NCBI GenBank assembly: GCA_021791695.1
Contig: JAJYWC010000001.1
Location: 53,457-105,410, forward strand
DNA: 51,954 nucleotides
DNA from: an archaeon
GTDB taxonomy: Archaea; Thermoproteota; Nitrososphaeria; Nitrososphaerales; Gagatemarchaeaceae
Direction: 5' to 3'
Shown: positions 8,562-16,944 of the stretch, one piece after another
Numbering within the stretch: position 1 is the first letter of the stretch
How the letters are laid out: each line of letters begins with the position of its first letter
The notes under the pieces: model-generated
Seen by the model: only the letters and a program-made list of their open reading frames with translations
What the model was told of the DNA's origin: nothing
Databases searched by the model: none
Position numbers and translations under genes: made by a program

Positions 8562-9206
8562 TCAGACCTGTGGTGGAGGGGGCGGCACCGTCATCGGGAC
8601 CGGACGGACGCTCTGGCCGGGCACCTCGTCGGGGATGGTGTAGAAGGCGATGGCCTGCAGTATCTCGGCGATGAACACGATGACCAGTCCTATACCGACT
8701 ATCGTCAGCGCTGCACCGATGAGGAATATCAGCGCAGAAGTGTTGAACATCCTGGTATTCAGCGTGGCTGCGAGCCTGTCGTAGCCTCTCCTCAGGAAGA
8801 GCGCCGCCGCGAGCAGACAGACCCACAGTACCGCCAGACCGACCAGTATCCCGACGACGAGGCCCCCGAACCCTTGAATGTCGGAGGTGCTGACGAAGGC
8901 CGTGGCATTGACGCCCATGCTGAACGGGCCGAACCCGGTCATACCGTTCAGGTTCAGGAAGCGGAAGACGCTGCCCAGGGCAGCGACGGCACCGGCGACC
9001 AGACCCACTATCGTGAGTATGGTCGAGATGAGCACGTTGTTGACTATGCTGCGGTCGCCCACCAGGTGGGAGAGCTGGTTCACCGCGACGAGCACAAGGA
9101 TCCATCCGATTATCGCTAGGACCGTTCCGACACCCGGGATGATTATCAGGAGCGCGAGTATCGAACCGATGACACCTGTGGACCTCGAAGACGAGAGCAG
9201 AGTCAT
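8562..9206 (-). CDS. DUF996-family integral membrane protein
   Basis: 214 residues with about five hydrophobic segments: an N-terminal pair (GVIGSILALLIIIPGVGTVL, then IIGWILVLVAVNQL), one or two around residues 55-75, a segment near 110-130 and a last one near 165-190. The opening pattern and the NQLSHLVGDRSIVNNVL linker resemble archaeal DUF996 proteins of unknown function. The tail is proline-rich (VPMTVPPPPPQV). It lies between HMG-CoA synthase (convergent, 18-base gap) and the tungstate transporter genes, with 55 bases to the latter, so it need not share their promoter. Confidence 0.6.
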   Translation of the reverse strand: MTLLSSSRSTGVIGSILALLIIIPGVGTVLAIIGWILVLVAVNQLSHLVGDRSIVNNVLISTILTIVGLVAGAVAALGSVFRFLNLNGMTGFGPFSMGVNATAFVSTSDIQGFGGLVVGILVGLAVLWVCLLAAALFLRRGYDRLAATLNTRMFNTSALIFLIGAALTIVGIGLVIVFIAEILQAIAFYTIPDEVPGQSVRPVPMTVPPPPPQV

Positions 9207-9261
9207 GCGAGGTTCGTAACATCATCGACTAATAGGTCTGACGCCGAGGACGGGCCATAAG

Positions 9262-9867
9262 TCAGGGACAGCGGGTGAGCACGCCCTCTGACATGCTGTA
9301 GACATGGTCCGCCAGCGACGCGTCGGCCTCGTCTTGTGTCGAGAAGATTACGTCGATGCCAGCCTCGGTCGCAAGCGTGCGATAGGACGAGATAAATCCG
9401 CGCCTATCGTGAAGGTTCGAGAACGCCTCGTCCACAAGGATAACTCTAGGCTCAGAGAGGAGGGCCGTCGCGAGGGCGAGTCTCTCTTTCATCCCGAGGC
9501 TCAGGGCGGAAGCTCTACCAGTGAAGTCGATGCCGAGCCGTTCCTTGACGAGCGCAACGCGCGCAAGGTCGACTCGGACCCTCCGGTGTCTTGCGCCCCA
9601 TACGAGATGTTTGTCGACCTCCAGATGCGGGATGGACGAGCCGGGTGTGACCAGTACGACGCCTCTTCGCTCCACGGGCATCTTCGAGACCTCTACGCCG
9701 TCCACCTTGACGAAGCCTTCGTCAATCGGAAGCTGACCCGCTACGACCTTCATGAAGGTCGACTTGCCCGAGCCGTTCCTCCCGATGAGACAGATGAATC
9801 CCTCGTCAGCCAGCTCCACGGAGAGCAGGAAAGTACCGAGCTTCTTCTTCACTCTCGTCTCTATCAC
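9262..9867 (-). CDS. Tungstate/molybdate ABC transporter, ATP-binding subunit
   Basis: A compact 201-residue ABC ATPase. Walker A is GRNGSGKST (about 29-37) and Walker B is VILVDEAFSNLHD. Two motifs are unusual: the signature reads LSLGMKER instead of LSGGQ, and the switch (H-loop) histidine is glutamine in FSTQDEAD. It lacks the C-terminal TOBE/Mop domain many molybdate ATPases carry; that domain is found in the divergent regulator instead. The start overlaps the permease stop by 4 bases, so the pair is translationally coupled. Substrate assignment rests on the permease, the binding protein and the ModE neighbour. The altered motifs may mean slow turnover. Confidence 0.8.
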   Translation of the reverse strand: MIETRVKKKLGTFLLSVELADEGFICLIGRNGSGKSTFMKVVAGQLPIDEGFVKVDGVEVSKMPVERRGVVLVTPGSSIPHLEVDKHLVWGARHRRVRVDLARVALVKERLGIDFTGRASALSLGMKERLALATALLSEPRVILVDEAFSNLHDRRGFISSYRTLATEAGIDVIFSTQDEADASLADHVYSMSEGVLTRCP

Positions 9868-10673
9868 TGGCGGCGCACCCTCTTCCGGACGAAGTGTCCT
9901 GCCAGCGCGATCGGCAGGGCGACCAGTATCATAGCGGCCGAGGCGGTAACCGCCGCCTGAAGGCCCCCTTGCATCGCGCCGCTGTAGAGCTGGAAGATCG
10001 TAACCGAGGCGGGACTGACGCCGTAGAAGGGATACTGCAGCACGTAGAAGGCGATGACCGAGATAGACCCGAACTCACTGAGGGCCCTGCTCATGGAGAT
10101 GAGCGAGGCGCTGGAGAGGCCATCGTAGGAGTCGGGCAGGACCACGGCGTAGAGCGTGCGTAGCCTTGAGGCTCCAAGTCCCATCGCAAAGTCTTCCGAA
10201 GCGATATCCCTGGACTCGAAGTACGGCTGCATAGACTTCACGTAGATTGGCGCTGACATTATCACGAGTGCGATGACCAGTCCAAGTATCGTGTCGTAGA
10301 AATTGATGTGAAGGCCTAGAAGAAACTTTCCCGAGGCCGTTATCGGGCTGTCCAGGATGAGGAGCGCGACCCCTATGATGGGATGCGGGACGCTGATCGG
10401 GATGTCGACGAGCGATTCCGCGATGCGGTCCTTGCTTCTCGCGAGATAGTAGGCAAGCGGGGTGAACAACAGGATATCGATGACCACAGCGACCGCAGAG
10501 GAGAACAACGAGAGCCCGATGGAGCTGAAGACCGCTGCGCTGTAGCCGGCGGGGTTACGGAACGGCCCGAGTCCGTAGTACAGGAGGACGACGATCGGGA
10601 TGAGCAGGAGCGCCAGCGCCGCTATCGAGACGGTCCTGAGCCAGTTCAACCCAACTGCGCCCGTACCCGCCAT
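9864..10673 (-). CDS. Tungstate/molybdate ABC transporter, permease subunit
   Basis: 269 residues with six predicted membrane segments, the first being TVSIAALALLLIPIVVLLYYG. The cytoplasmic EAA loop that contacts the ATPase is clear at AMGLGASRLRTLYAVVLPDS, followed by SMSRALSEFGSISV, typical of the ModB/WtpB/TupB group. The gene is second in a minus-strand operon (binding protein, permease, ATPase), 9 bases after the binding-protein gene and overlapping the ATPase gene by 4. With them it would import tungstate or molybdate, needed for pterin-cofactor enzymes. Confidence 0.82.
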   Translation of the reverse strand: MAGTGAVGLNWLRTVSIAALALLLIPIVVLLYYGLGPFRNPAGYSAAVFSSIGLSLFSSAVAVVIDILLFTPLAYYLARSKDRIAESLVDIPISVPHPIIGVALLILDSPITASGKFLLGLHINFYDTILGLVIALVIMSAPIYVKSMQPYFESRDIASEDFAMGLGASRLRTLYAVVLPDSYDGLSSASLISMSRALSEFGSISVIAFYVLQYPFYGVSPASVTIFQLYSGAMQGGLQAAVTASAAMILVALPIALAGHFVRKRVRRQ

Positions 10674-10682
10674 TGGCCCCGG

Positions 10683-11828
10683 CTATATGGGCCCCGCTTG
10701 AACCAGGAGGCCCTGCGACAGCATCAGCTGGATGGGCTGAGGGAGCGTCTGGGGTGCCGTGACGCTGCTGTACAGCAGCGCGGTATGCGGGACCACCAGC
10801 CCGTAGGAGGAGAGGCTCGACATGTTCTTCACAACGTACTGGACGAATTCCAGCGCCTCAGCCGTGTTGACACTGCTCAGAGGCACCGTGACCACGATTA
10901 CGATCGGGGCTCCGGTCGTCCTGCCGGCGGCGTCCGTGTAGGAGAACTGGGAGTAGAAGCTCGCCAGGCTTGGGTCGGAGAGGTTCACGTGCGTGTCGAG
11001 GCTAAGGTAGCCCAGGCCGTCAGTGATGGCTGCGGACTTGTAGATGAACAGGAACTGTATCTGTCCTGACTGCAGGGGAGCAACCAGGTTCGCCGCGCTG
11101 CTCGCCGTCACGTTGCTCCCGGACCCGAGCAGGGACGAAGCGTATGTCTGCTGGTTCCCTCCCGAGTAGAGATAGCCGGCAGCTTCGAGCACCAGCCAGG
11201 CCCTGAGTCCTGCGGGGTCGGCCACCGGAGACGAGACCCCGACCTTAACCGAACCGGAGGTCAGAGAGGTGTAGAACGTGTTCCATGCCGAAGTGGCGTT
11301 GGAGCTCGCTGCGGCCTGTCCGTCTTTCACGATGGCTGATGCGGCAGAATCTGTGAGCGTGGCGTTGGAGTAGGCCAGCACCATCTGGTCCGAGGCTATC
11401 CCAATCGCCCAGTTGGAGGAGAGGCTGCCGAGGTGCGACGGGGCTGTGGCAGAGAGCGAGACTGAGATGAAGACATCGTCCGGAGCGCCTGCGGCTATCG
11501 AGCTTGCGTCAGCGTTCGCGCCGCCGGATACGACGGGCGCGACTGGAGTCCCTGTCGTCGCCGAGAATCCTGCAAGCAGGGCCGTCGCCTCAGTGGCATA
11601 CGCATCGGCAGAGTACGAGATCAGAGGTGCCAACACGACGGACGTGGAAGTGGTGGTCGTCGTCTCTGTCGTGACCAGGCGAGAGGTGGTAACCAGCGTG
11701 CTGGTGGAGGTCGTGGTGGAGGGCGACACCGTCGACACATCGTACGCAGCGACCGCTATGACCGCTATCACTATCATGACGGCGGCAACTACGACGCCGG
11801 AGATCCCATATTTTCTAGCGATTCTCAA
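10683..11828 (-). CDS. Tungstate/molybdate ABC transporter, substrate-binding protein
   Basis: 381 residues starting at TTG. An N-terminal membrane anchor or uncleaved signal (GVVVAAVMIVIAVIAVAAY, about 11-29) is followed by a Thr/Ser-rich spacer (about 33-65), the usual way archaea tether binding proteins outside the membrane. The folded domain opens with LISYSADAYATEATALLAGF and continues with SGGANADASSIAAGAPDDVF, the pattern of ModA/WtpA-type oxyanion receptors. It leads the transporter operon. Its start lies 5 bases from the inverted repeat at 11833-11856 and an AT-rich TATA candidate is 29-37 bases upstream, so the repeat sits between TATA box and start. Tungstate versus molybdate preference cannot be decided. 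Confidence 0.8.
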   Translation of the reverse strand: MRIARKYGISGVVVAAVMIVIAVIAVAAYDVSTVSPSTTTSTSTLVTTSRLVTTETTTTTSTSVVLAPLISYSADAYATEATALLAGFSATTGTPVAPVVSGGANADASSIAAGAPDDVFISVSLSATAPSHLGSLSSNWAIGIASDQMVLAYSNATLTDSAASAIVKDGQAAASSNATSAWNTFYTSLTSGSVKVGVSSPVADPAGLRAWLVLEAAGYLYSGGNQQTYASSLLGSGSNVTASSAANLVAPLQSGQIQFLFIYKSAAITDGLGYLSLDTHVNLSDPSLASFYSQFSYTDAAGRTTGAPIVIVVTVPLSSVNTAEALEFVQYVVKNMSSLSSYGLVVPHTALLYSSVTAPQTLPQPIQLMLSQGLLVQAGPI

Positions 11829-11832
11829 TTTA

Positions 11833-11856
11833 CGTTATGCAACCACCTGCATAACG
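11833..11856. promoter_or_regulatory. ModE-type operator between transporter and regulator
   Basis: CGTTATGCA-ACCACC-TGCATAACG is a perfect 9-base inverted repeat with a 6-base spacer. Its outline (CGTTAT near one end, ATAACG near the other, short spacer) resembles the bacterial ModE operator. It lies between the transporter's shared AATATTTA TATA region and the transporter start codon, where a bound dimer would block initiation. The divergent gene encodes the matching regulator. Confidence 0.7.
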
Positions 11857-11900
11857 CAATATTTATGCGTTCGGCGTCCACACGAGCGACGAGGAGAGAG

Positions 11901-12467
11901 TTGCCATCGGCCAAGAAGACGAGCCTCCAGCCCGTCTTCAGGTTATCTCTGGAGGAGAACAAGCATGCGGTCCTGGACCAGAAGGACGCGTTGCTGCTCC
12001 GAAGAATCTCAGAGACCAACTCGCTCACAGAAGGCGCGAAACTGGCGGGGATGTCGTACAGGAGCGCATGGGACAGAGTCCAGACAATTCAGGCGGGCCT
12101 TGGCGTGAAGATCGTCGAGACCAAGGTCGGAGGGGCGAGCGGCGGCGGTGCCAGACTGACACCCGAGGGTGCGTCCCTGTTGCACGAGTTCCGTAGGGTC
12201 AGGAAATATCTATTTAACGCGCTCGAGGACAGGGACTACATGGCCCACGCAAGCTACAAGCTCAGCGCCAGGAACAAGCTCAGGGCCAAGATTACGAAGG
12301 TAGAGAAGGGGCCGATAACGGCGTCGGTAAAGCTGACCATCACAACGCCGGCGACGATGACGGCGATAATCTCCAAGGAGGCGGTCGAGGACCTCGAGCT
12401 GAAGGCCGGAGACGAAGTGGACGCAATAGTAAAGTCCACCGAAGTCATCATAGCGAAGGAGACCTGA
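11901..12467 (+). CDS. modE: ModE-type molybdate/tungstate-responsive regulator
   Basis: 188 residues from TTG 11901, preferred because GAGGAGAG precedes it and the TATA-like ATATTTAT at about 11859 would start transcription upstream; the in-frame ATG at 11865 overlaps that box. The N-terminal half is a LysR-like winged helix of the ModE type (DALLLRRISETNSLTEGAKLAGMSYRSAWDRV, then a TKVGGASGGGARLT wing). The C-terminal half (about 125-188) is a Mop/TOBE oxyanion-binding domain (SARNKLRAKITKVEKG...KSTEVIIAKE). With oxyanion bound it would repress the divergent transporter through the adjacent palindrome. Here the single Mop domain is on the regulator and none is on the ATPase. Confidence 0.85.
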   Translation: MPSAKKTSLQPVFRLSLEENKHAVLDQKDALLLRRISETNSLTEGAKLAGMSYRSAWDRVQTIQAGLGVKIVETKVGGASGGGARLTPEGASLLHEFRRVRKYLFNALEDRDYMAHASYKLSARNKLRAKITKVEKGPITASVKLTITTPATMTAIISKEAVEDLELKAGDEVDAIVKSTEVIIAKET

Positions 12468-12488
12468 CGGCTCCAGCGCGCCGTGGAC

Positions 12489-12830
12489 TTACTTCAGAGC
12501 CGCGTCGATCTTCTGTTTGTACATGGTCGCGGGCCCGGCGCCGATGGTCGTCGACGCGACCTTCCCGTCCTTGAAGACCATCACGGTGGGGATGCTCATG
12601 ATGCCGAACCTCTGTGCGAGCTCGGGGTTGTCGTCAGTGTTCACCTTTACGAACTTGACCCTACCCGTGTAATCCTTGGAGAGCGACTCGATTATCGGCG
12701 AGACCATCCTGCAGGGTCCGCACCAATCTGCGTAGAAGTCCACAACCGTAGGCAGGCCCGACTGAATCACTTCCTTCTCGAAATCCTTACCCTGCAGTTG
12801 AACAACAGCGCTACCTTCCAAATCGGTCAC
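12489..12830 (-). CDS. trxA: Thioredoxin
   Basis: 113 residues with the classic thioredoxin layout: the redox active site WCGPC in VDFYADWCGPCRMVSP, the buried-aspartate region TVVDFYADW, the cis-proline in MSIPTVMVF, and the FKDGKV turn. It reduces protein disulfides in the cytosol, normally recharged by thioredoxin reductase, which is not in this window. It is convergent with the ModE gene and probably transcribed alone. Length is normal. No signal peptide or membrane anchor is present. Confidence 0.93.
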   Translation of the reverse strand: MTDLEGSAVVQLQGKDFEKEVIQSGLPTVVDFYADWCGPCRMVSPIIESLSKDYTGRVKFVKVNTDDNPELAQRFGIMSIPTVMVFKDGKVASTTIGAGPATMYKQKIDAALK

Positions 12831-12880
12831 TCAAAAATCCCGGATTTGACGTATTTACGCTTTGTTCTGCTTGTCCCTGA

Positions 12881-13234
12881 TCATGGCTCGAACCTCGCGG
12901 TGGCTTCCTTGTCGTGCTTCTTCAGCTCGAGAAGAACCACCTCCTTGTCGGGTCCTGAAGAGACGCTCCTGTAGACCAGGCCCTTCACAGCACCGCCCTC
13001 GCGCAGCGTGTCGACGTACCATCCGCAGACCAACCATTCGTGCGGGTTCTTCCTGCTCCTGAGTATCGTTATCGCGTCGTGAGGAGAAGGATGGTAAACG
13101 TGGAACGGGATGCTCTCGTACTCTGCCTTGGCCTGCATTGATACCAGGTGGGCGCCCTCAGGAATCGACCCGAGACCTCCTGAGACGAACCTCCGGTTCG
13201 GTGCGCTGCTACCATAGGCTGAACCCATTGTCAT
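12881..13234 (-). CDS. Conserved-looking hypothetical protein
   Basis: I do not recognise this family. From ATG 13234 it gives 117 residues (MTMGSAYGSSAPN...). The open frame runs further upstream, but that part overlaps the winged-helix gene and has shadow-like composition, so it is excluded. The protein is soluble and mixed alpha/beta: HDAITILRSRKNPHEWLVCGWYV reads as a strand-rich core with two tryptophans, followed by GPDKEVVLLELKKHDKEA. It lies 37 bases downstream of the regulator gene on the same strand, so the two may be co-transcribed. Confidence 0.5.
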   Translation of the reverse strand: MTMGSAYGSSAPNRRFVSGGLGSIPEGAHLVSMQAKAEYESIPFHVYHPSPHDAITILRSRKNPHEWLVCGWYVDTLREGGAVKGLVYRSVSSGPDKEVVLLELKKHDKEATARFEP

Positions 13235-13271
13235 GACCCGGCTGCCCGTCGGAAGTTCTAAACCTTCCGAA

Positions 13272-13574
13272 TCACCCCGACAGTCCGAGCTTCGCACACA
13301 CCTGGTTGAAGATCTCGATGTGCGCCTCGAACCACGGGGTGAGCGAGTATACGGTGCCGTACTTCTCACCAGACGTGGCGAGGAGGGAGTTGTTCATCAG
13401 GATGCGGATGTGATGCTGTACCGCCTTGTACTGCAGGTTCAGGTGCCCAGCGAGCTGGTTCATGTTGCTCGGCTTCTCCCGTATACGACGAATTATCCGG
13501 GCCCGATTCTCTCCGCCGCGGCTACCCCCCAGCAGGAAGAAGAGCAACCTGCGAAGGTCGGGGTCGTCGGACAT
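13272..13574 (-). CDS. ArsR-like winged-helix regulator
   Basis: A 100-residue single-domain winged helix: RARIIRRIREKPSNMNQLAGHLNLQYKAVQHHIRILMNNSLL spans helices 1-3, with recognition helix around YKAVQHHIRIL, and GEKYGTVYSLT is the wing. The N-terminal RRLLFFLLGGSRGG and C-terminal helix could mediate dimerisation. A GATAAATA box about 20-27 bases upstream of the ATG fits a leaderless start. It is divergent from a small three-helix membrane protein, a pairing I recall from other archaea, so it may control that gene. Ligand unknown; no metal-binding cysteine pair is visible. Confidence 0.7.
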   Translation of the reverse strand: MSDDPDLRRLLFFLLGGSRGGENRARIIRRIREKPSNMNQLAGHLNLQYKAVQHHIRILMNNSLLATSGEKYGTVYSLTPWFEAHIEIFNQVCAKLGLSG

Positions 13575-13663
13575 TCGTGATGAACTATGCCGAACGGTAT
13601 TTATCGATTGAGAAGTTTAGTTGGAAAAAGAGTTAAACCAGCGCAAAGTTCCATGAGAATTGC

Positions 13664-13945
13664 ATGGAGCTGCTGATCCTGGTCGCGACGCTCTTCGCGT
13701 CCTTCAACGTCATCCTCCTGGTCGGGCTCATCTACCTCTACGCGAGGATCGTTGCGAAGACGCGGGCGGGATACTCCATCGGGCTGCTGGTGTTCGCGGT
13801 GCTCCTTCTGCTGCACAACGCCGTGACTGTCTTCGGCTACGCCTTCATGGGGGGCTTCTTCGGAGACCAGCTGTATCCGATCCTGGTCGGCATCACCGTC
13901 TGCGAGTTCGGCGGTCTTGTCGCCCTGCTGAAGGTAACGGTTTAG
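13664..13945 (+). CDS. Small membrane protein, three helices
   Basis: 93 residues, almost all hydrophobic, with three transmembrane segments (about 3-27, 38-58, 68-90) separated by short polar turns such as ARIVAKTRAGYS. It resembles small archaeal membrane proteins of unknown function encoded beside winged-helix regulators (DUF7521-like, tentatively). The divergent regulator ends 89 bases away and the two start regions share one intergenic promoter zone. A second, even smaller membrane protein follows 27 bases downstream, suggesting an operon. Confidence 0.6.
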   Translation: MELLILVATLFASFNVILLVGLIYLYARIVAKTRAGYSIGLLVFAVLLLLHNAVTVFGYAFMGGFFGDQLYPILVGITVCEFGGLVALLKVTV

Positions 13946-13972
13946 ATACCTGAGGGAGTTCTTGGTTCCTCC

Positions 13973-14152
13973 ATGAAAGGCTCCGCTCCCGTTGGCGTCT
14001 TGCTCATACTGGTCGGGCTTCTGACTGTCCCACTGTTCAAGGAGACGATCAGCCGGCTTCTCCTGTTCACGATATTCGCCGGCGCAGCGGTCGTCTTCGT
14101 CGTCTTCGTCGTTGGAGGGGTCCTCTTGGTCGCGCTCAGGGCCGCCGTCTAG
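13973..14152 (+). CDS. Very small membrane protein, 59 residues
   Basis: ATG 13973 to TAG 14152 encodes 59 residues with two hydrophobic helices: GVLLILVGLLTVPLF (about 8-22) and a longer FTIFAGAAVVFVVFVVGGVLLVA (from about 33) ending RAAV. A purine-rich TGAGGGAG lies about 20 bases upstream. It follows the preceding three-helix gene on the same strand and ends 5 bases before the convergent M3 peptidase gene. Function unknown. Coding is supported by its compact fit in the gap and uninterrupted hydrophobic pattern, but small size keeps confidence moderate. Confidence 0.5.
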   Translation: MKGSAPVGVLLILVGLLTVPLFKETISRLLLFTIFAGAAVVFVVFVVGGVLLVALRAAV

Positions 14153-14157
14153 CCCGG

Positions 14158-15885
14158 TCAGGCTAGCAGCTCGCGTCTCAGGTCTGCCGCGCACTTCTCC
14201 ACGACCGATTCACCGAAGTCCCAGGGCAGGCCAGCCTTCTGGAACAGTTCGGGTAGAGGCTTCGAGGATCCCAGCGAAAGGGCGCTTTTGTACGCCTCGA
14301 CGGTGTCCTTGGGGTTGTCCTTGTACCTCGACCAGATACCGAGGGCGCCTAGCTGCGCGACGCCGTACTCGAAGTAGTAGAATGGAATGAGGAAGATGTG
14401 CAGTTGCCTGTGCCAGTATGACTTTCTTATGTCCTCGAGGCCGGTCCAGTTGTCCCCGAGGTTGAACCTCGAATCCGTTCTCACCCAGGCTTCGCGCCTC
14501 TCGGACAGCGTGTGCCCGGGATGCGTGTAGACCCAGTGCTGGAACGCGTCGATGGTTGCTATCCAGGGGAGCAAGACGGATACCGACCTGAGGTGGTCGC
14601 GTATCGACCTGCGCGCGTCCTCGGCACCGTAGAAGGTCCCCTCTATGTGGCTGCTCGCCATGAGCTCCATGCTCATGGAAGCGACCTCCGCCATTTCCGA
14701 GGGGAGATTGTCACCGCGATAGAGATAGGGAAGCTGCTTCCCACGCATCTCGAAGATGTGGAAGGCGTGTCCTGACTCGTGTAGCAACGTCCACATATCC
14801 TGGTCGCGTCCGACCGCGTTCATAAAGGTGAAAGGGAGCATGTGGTCTGAGAGCTCTGCGTTGTAGCCTCCAGGAGCCTTCCCGGGCCTACTCGCGAGGT
14901 CGAAGAGGTCGAGGTCCACCATCATCTGGAAGTTTTCGCCGAAAATGTGGTCGACCTTCGTCAGGGTATCGCGGCCCTTTCGGACCAGGTCCTCCGTGCT
15001 GCTGAACGGCTTGAGTGGGGGTCGCCCCTCCGCATCTACTGCCATGTCCCAGGGACGGAGCTCCTCGAGCTTCATCTCCTCCAGTCTGCGCTTCTGCACA
15101 TCCCTGACGAGGGGCACAATGTGCTTCTCGACGGCTTCGTGGAACCGGTAGCAGTCGGCAGGGGTGTAGTCGAACCTCTCGCGGTCCAGGAAGCTGTAAT
15201 CCCTGTAATTCTCGAAACCTGCGTTCTTGGCTATCTGGCTCCTTATTCTTACCATCTCCTCGTATACTCCGTCGAGCTTGGACTCGTCCGCCAGCCGGCG
15301 AGACTGGATGAGCCGCCAGGCGTCCTCCCGCTTCTTCCTGTCCTGCTCCTCGAGATAGAGTCCCATCTCGCTCATGGTCCGCGTGCGGCCTTCATACTGG
15401 ACCGTCATCGCTCCGGTGATGCCCTCGAACTGCTGGCCGAGTTTCTCGTCCTCCTTTTCGAGCTCCACGTTCTCCTCGCGGAAGAGGACGATGCGGTTCT
15501 GCACGCGCTTCTTCATCATCTGGTATTCGGCGTCAGGGAGCTCCCTGGTGAACGGTGAATTGGCGAACTTCCGATTCAGGTTGAACTCAGCGCGCTTGGC
15601 CATCGGCGCCACCCTCTCTATGAACATGAGGTAGTCGGTCCTGAAAGACTCGTTGTCAGTCTGCTCCGTCATCCGGATATAGCGCATTGCTCCTGCCTCC
15701 GAGAGCACCCCGAGCAGCTCCGAGTAGTCCTTGAGCCAGGCCTCGAGGTCGTTCTTCGAGCCGACCCGCCTGTTCTCAAGTTCCTTGAAGAAGCGCTCAC
15801 CCTGGGTCCAGTCGCCCATGTCGACTGGGGATGGAACGAACCTTCTCTCACGGCCCGGCGGAAGCACCTGTGGGTTGAGGACCAT
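14158..15885 (-). CDS. pepF: M3-family oligoendopeptidase (PepF-like)
   Basis: 575 residues from ATG 15885, chosen because an ATTTTAGC TATA-like element lies 25-32 bases before it; an in-frame start 27 codons upstream lacks such support. The zinc site is HESGH in TLLHESGHAFH (about residue 366), followed about 25-30 residues later by the third-ligand region EMAEVASMSMELM. The long helical N-terminal part is typical of thimet/PepF oligopeptidases, which cut short peptides inside the cell. No signal peptide. It probably finishes peptide breakdown alongside the M24 and S15-type enzymes encoded nearby. Divergent from the VOC gene at 16003. Confidence 0.88.
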   Translation of the reverse strand: MVLNPQVLPPGRERRFVPSPVDMGDWTQGERFFKELENRRVGSKNDLEAWLKDYSELLGVLSEAGAMRYIRMTEQTDNESFRTDYLMFIERVAPMAKRAEFNLNRKFANSPFTRELPDAEYQMMKKRVQNRIVLFREENVELEKEDEKLGQQFEGITGAMTVQYEGRTRTMSEMGLYLEEQDRKKREDAWRLIQSRRLADESKLDGVYEEMVRIRSQIAKNAGFENYRDYSFLDRERFDYTPADCYRFHEAVEKHIVPLVRDVQKRRLEEMKLEELRPWDMAVDAEGRPPLKPFSSTEDLVRKGRDTLTKVDHIFGENFQMMVDLDLFDLASRPGKAPGGYNAELSDHMLPFTFMNAVGRDQDMWTLLHESGHAFHIFEMRGKQLPYLYRGDNLPSEMAEVASMSMELMASSHIEGTFYGAEDARRSIRDHLRSVSVLLPWIATIDAFQHWVYTHPGHTLSERREAWVRTDSRFNLGDNWTGLEDIRKSYWHRQLHIFLIPFYYFEYGVAQLGALGIWSRYKDNPKDTVEAYKSALSLGSSKPLPELFQKAGLPWDFGESVVEKCAADLRRELLA

Positions 15886-16002
15886 GGCCGGTGATTCGCC
15901 AGTCGAGGTTGCTAAAATGTCTCTCGCTTGGGTGGCAAATCGCGGCAGACCGACGAAGCTGCGCAAAAACGCTTATCTCAAATCACCGGTCGCGGCGGAC
16001 GG

Positions 16003-16851
16003 ATGAAGATAGACCACGTCTCGGTGGGAGGCAGGGACCTTCACAGGCTCGAGGAGGCATTTGCAGACGCTGGCATGAGGACAGATTACGGTGGGCCGCA
16101 CTCCAGCGGGCTGACCAAGATGTCTCTGCTGGGTTTCAGGAACGGCTCTTACATAGAGCTCATCTCCCCGACGCAGCCCGATTCTAGGCCTGATATCTGG
16201 AGGAAGCAGATAGAGGAGGACGGTGGTCCGTGCGCGTGGGCCATAGAGGTGGACGACATCGGCGCAGAGGTGGCTGCCGCGAAAGACGCCGGGATCCCTG
16301 CGACTGGCCCTGACGATTACAGCAGGACCCGCCCCGACGGCGTGGTGGTGAGGTGGAAGCTGGGCTTTCTGGGTGGTGACGAGCCGGGAGCGGTCCTGCC
16401 GTTCCTGATTAAGGACATCACCCCTCGGGAGTACCGCGTAAAGCCCTCTGCCAGCGTTTCGGGAGATGACAGAGTCTTGAGAGGGGTCACGATGGTGGTT
16501 ATCGGCGTCTCGGACATCCCGGCGACAACCAAGGTCTTCAGGAGGCTCTACGGACGGTACGGCTGGGGAGAGCCACAGGTCAGGAAGGACCTCTGGGAAG
16601 GAGTGGAGTTAGCGCGCTTCGCGGGCTCGCCGGTCACCCTAGCGGCTCCCCTGGGCAAAGGGTGGCTTAACGACAGGCTCGGAAGGTTCGGACCATCTCC
16701 CTGTGCCTTCATCGTATCCGCCGATGACCTTTCGACGGCGTCGAAGCGATACCCACTGGAGGAGAGTCGTCCTTGGTTCGATGGGGAACAGGTTGGCTGG
16801 GTCGCACCTCTTAAGAAGCAGGGGATAATGGTGGGGATATCGGGCAAGTAG
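16003..16851 (+). CDS. VOC-superfamily (glyoxalase-like) protein, two modules
   Basis: 282 residues from ATG 16003. GCTTATCT lies 25-32 bases upstream, supporting this start over one 25 codons earlier. The opening KIDHVSVGGRDLHRLEEAF is a first VOC beta-alpha-beta module, with YIELISPTQPDSRP as its second strand and metal-side Glu. A second module starts at LRGVTMVVIGVSDIPATTKVF and runs to the end, so both halves of a vicinal-oxygen-chelate barrel are in one chain. It looks like the Glyoxalase_3-like group, whose substrates are mostly unknown. It precedes an F420-type oxidoreductase gene by 93 bases. Confidence 0.72.
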   Translation: MKIDHVSVGGRDLHRLEEAFADAGMRTDYGGPHSSGLTKMSLLGFRNGSYIELISPTQPDSRPDIWRKQIEEDGGPCAWAIEVDDIGAEVAAAKDAGIPATGPDDYSRTRPDGVVVRWKLGFLGGDEPGAVLPFLIKDITPREYRVKPSASVSGDDRVLRGVTMVVIGVSDIPATTKVFRRLYGRYGWGEPQVRKDLWEGVELARFAGSPVTLAAPLGKGWLNDRLGRFGPSPCAFIVSADDLSTASKRYPLEESRPWFDGEQVGWVAPLKKQGIMVGISGK

Positions 16852-16944
16852 TTCCATTCCTGGCCGGGCGGAGCATATTCGGATAAGAACCGCTGCGCCG
16901 AGCTTTAGAAACGGATAATATCTCACCGGCTTCGAGGCAATCCG

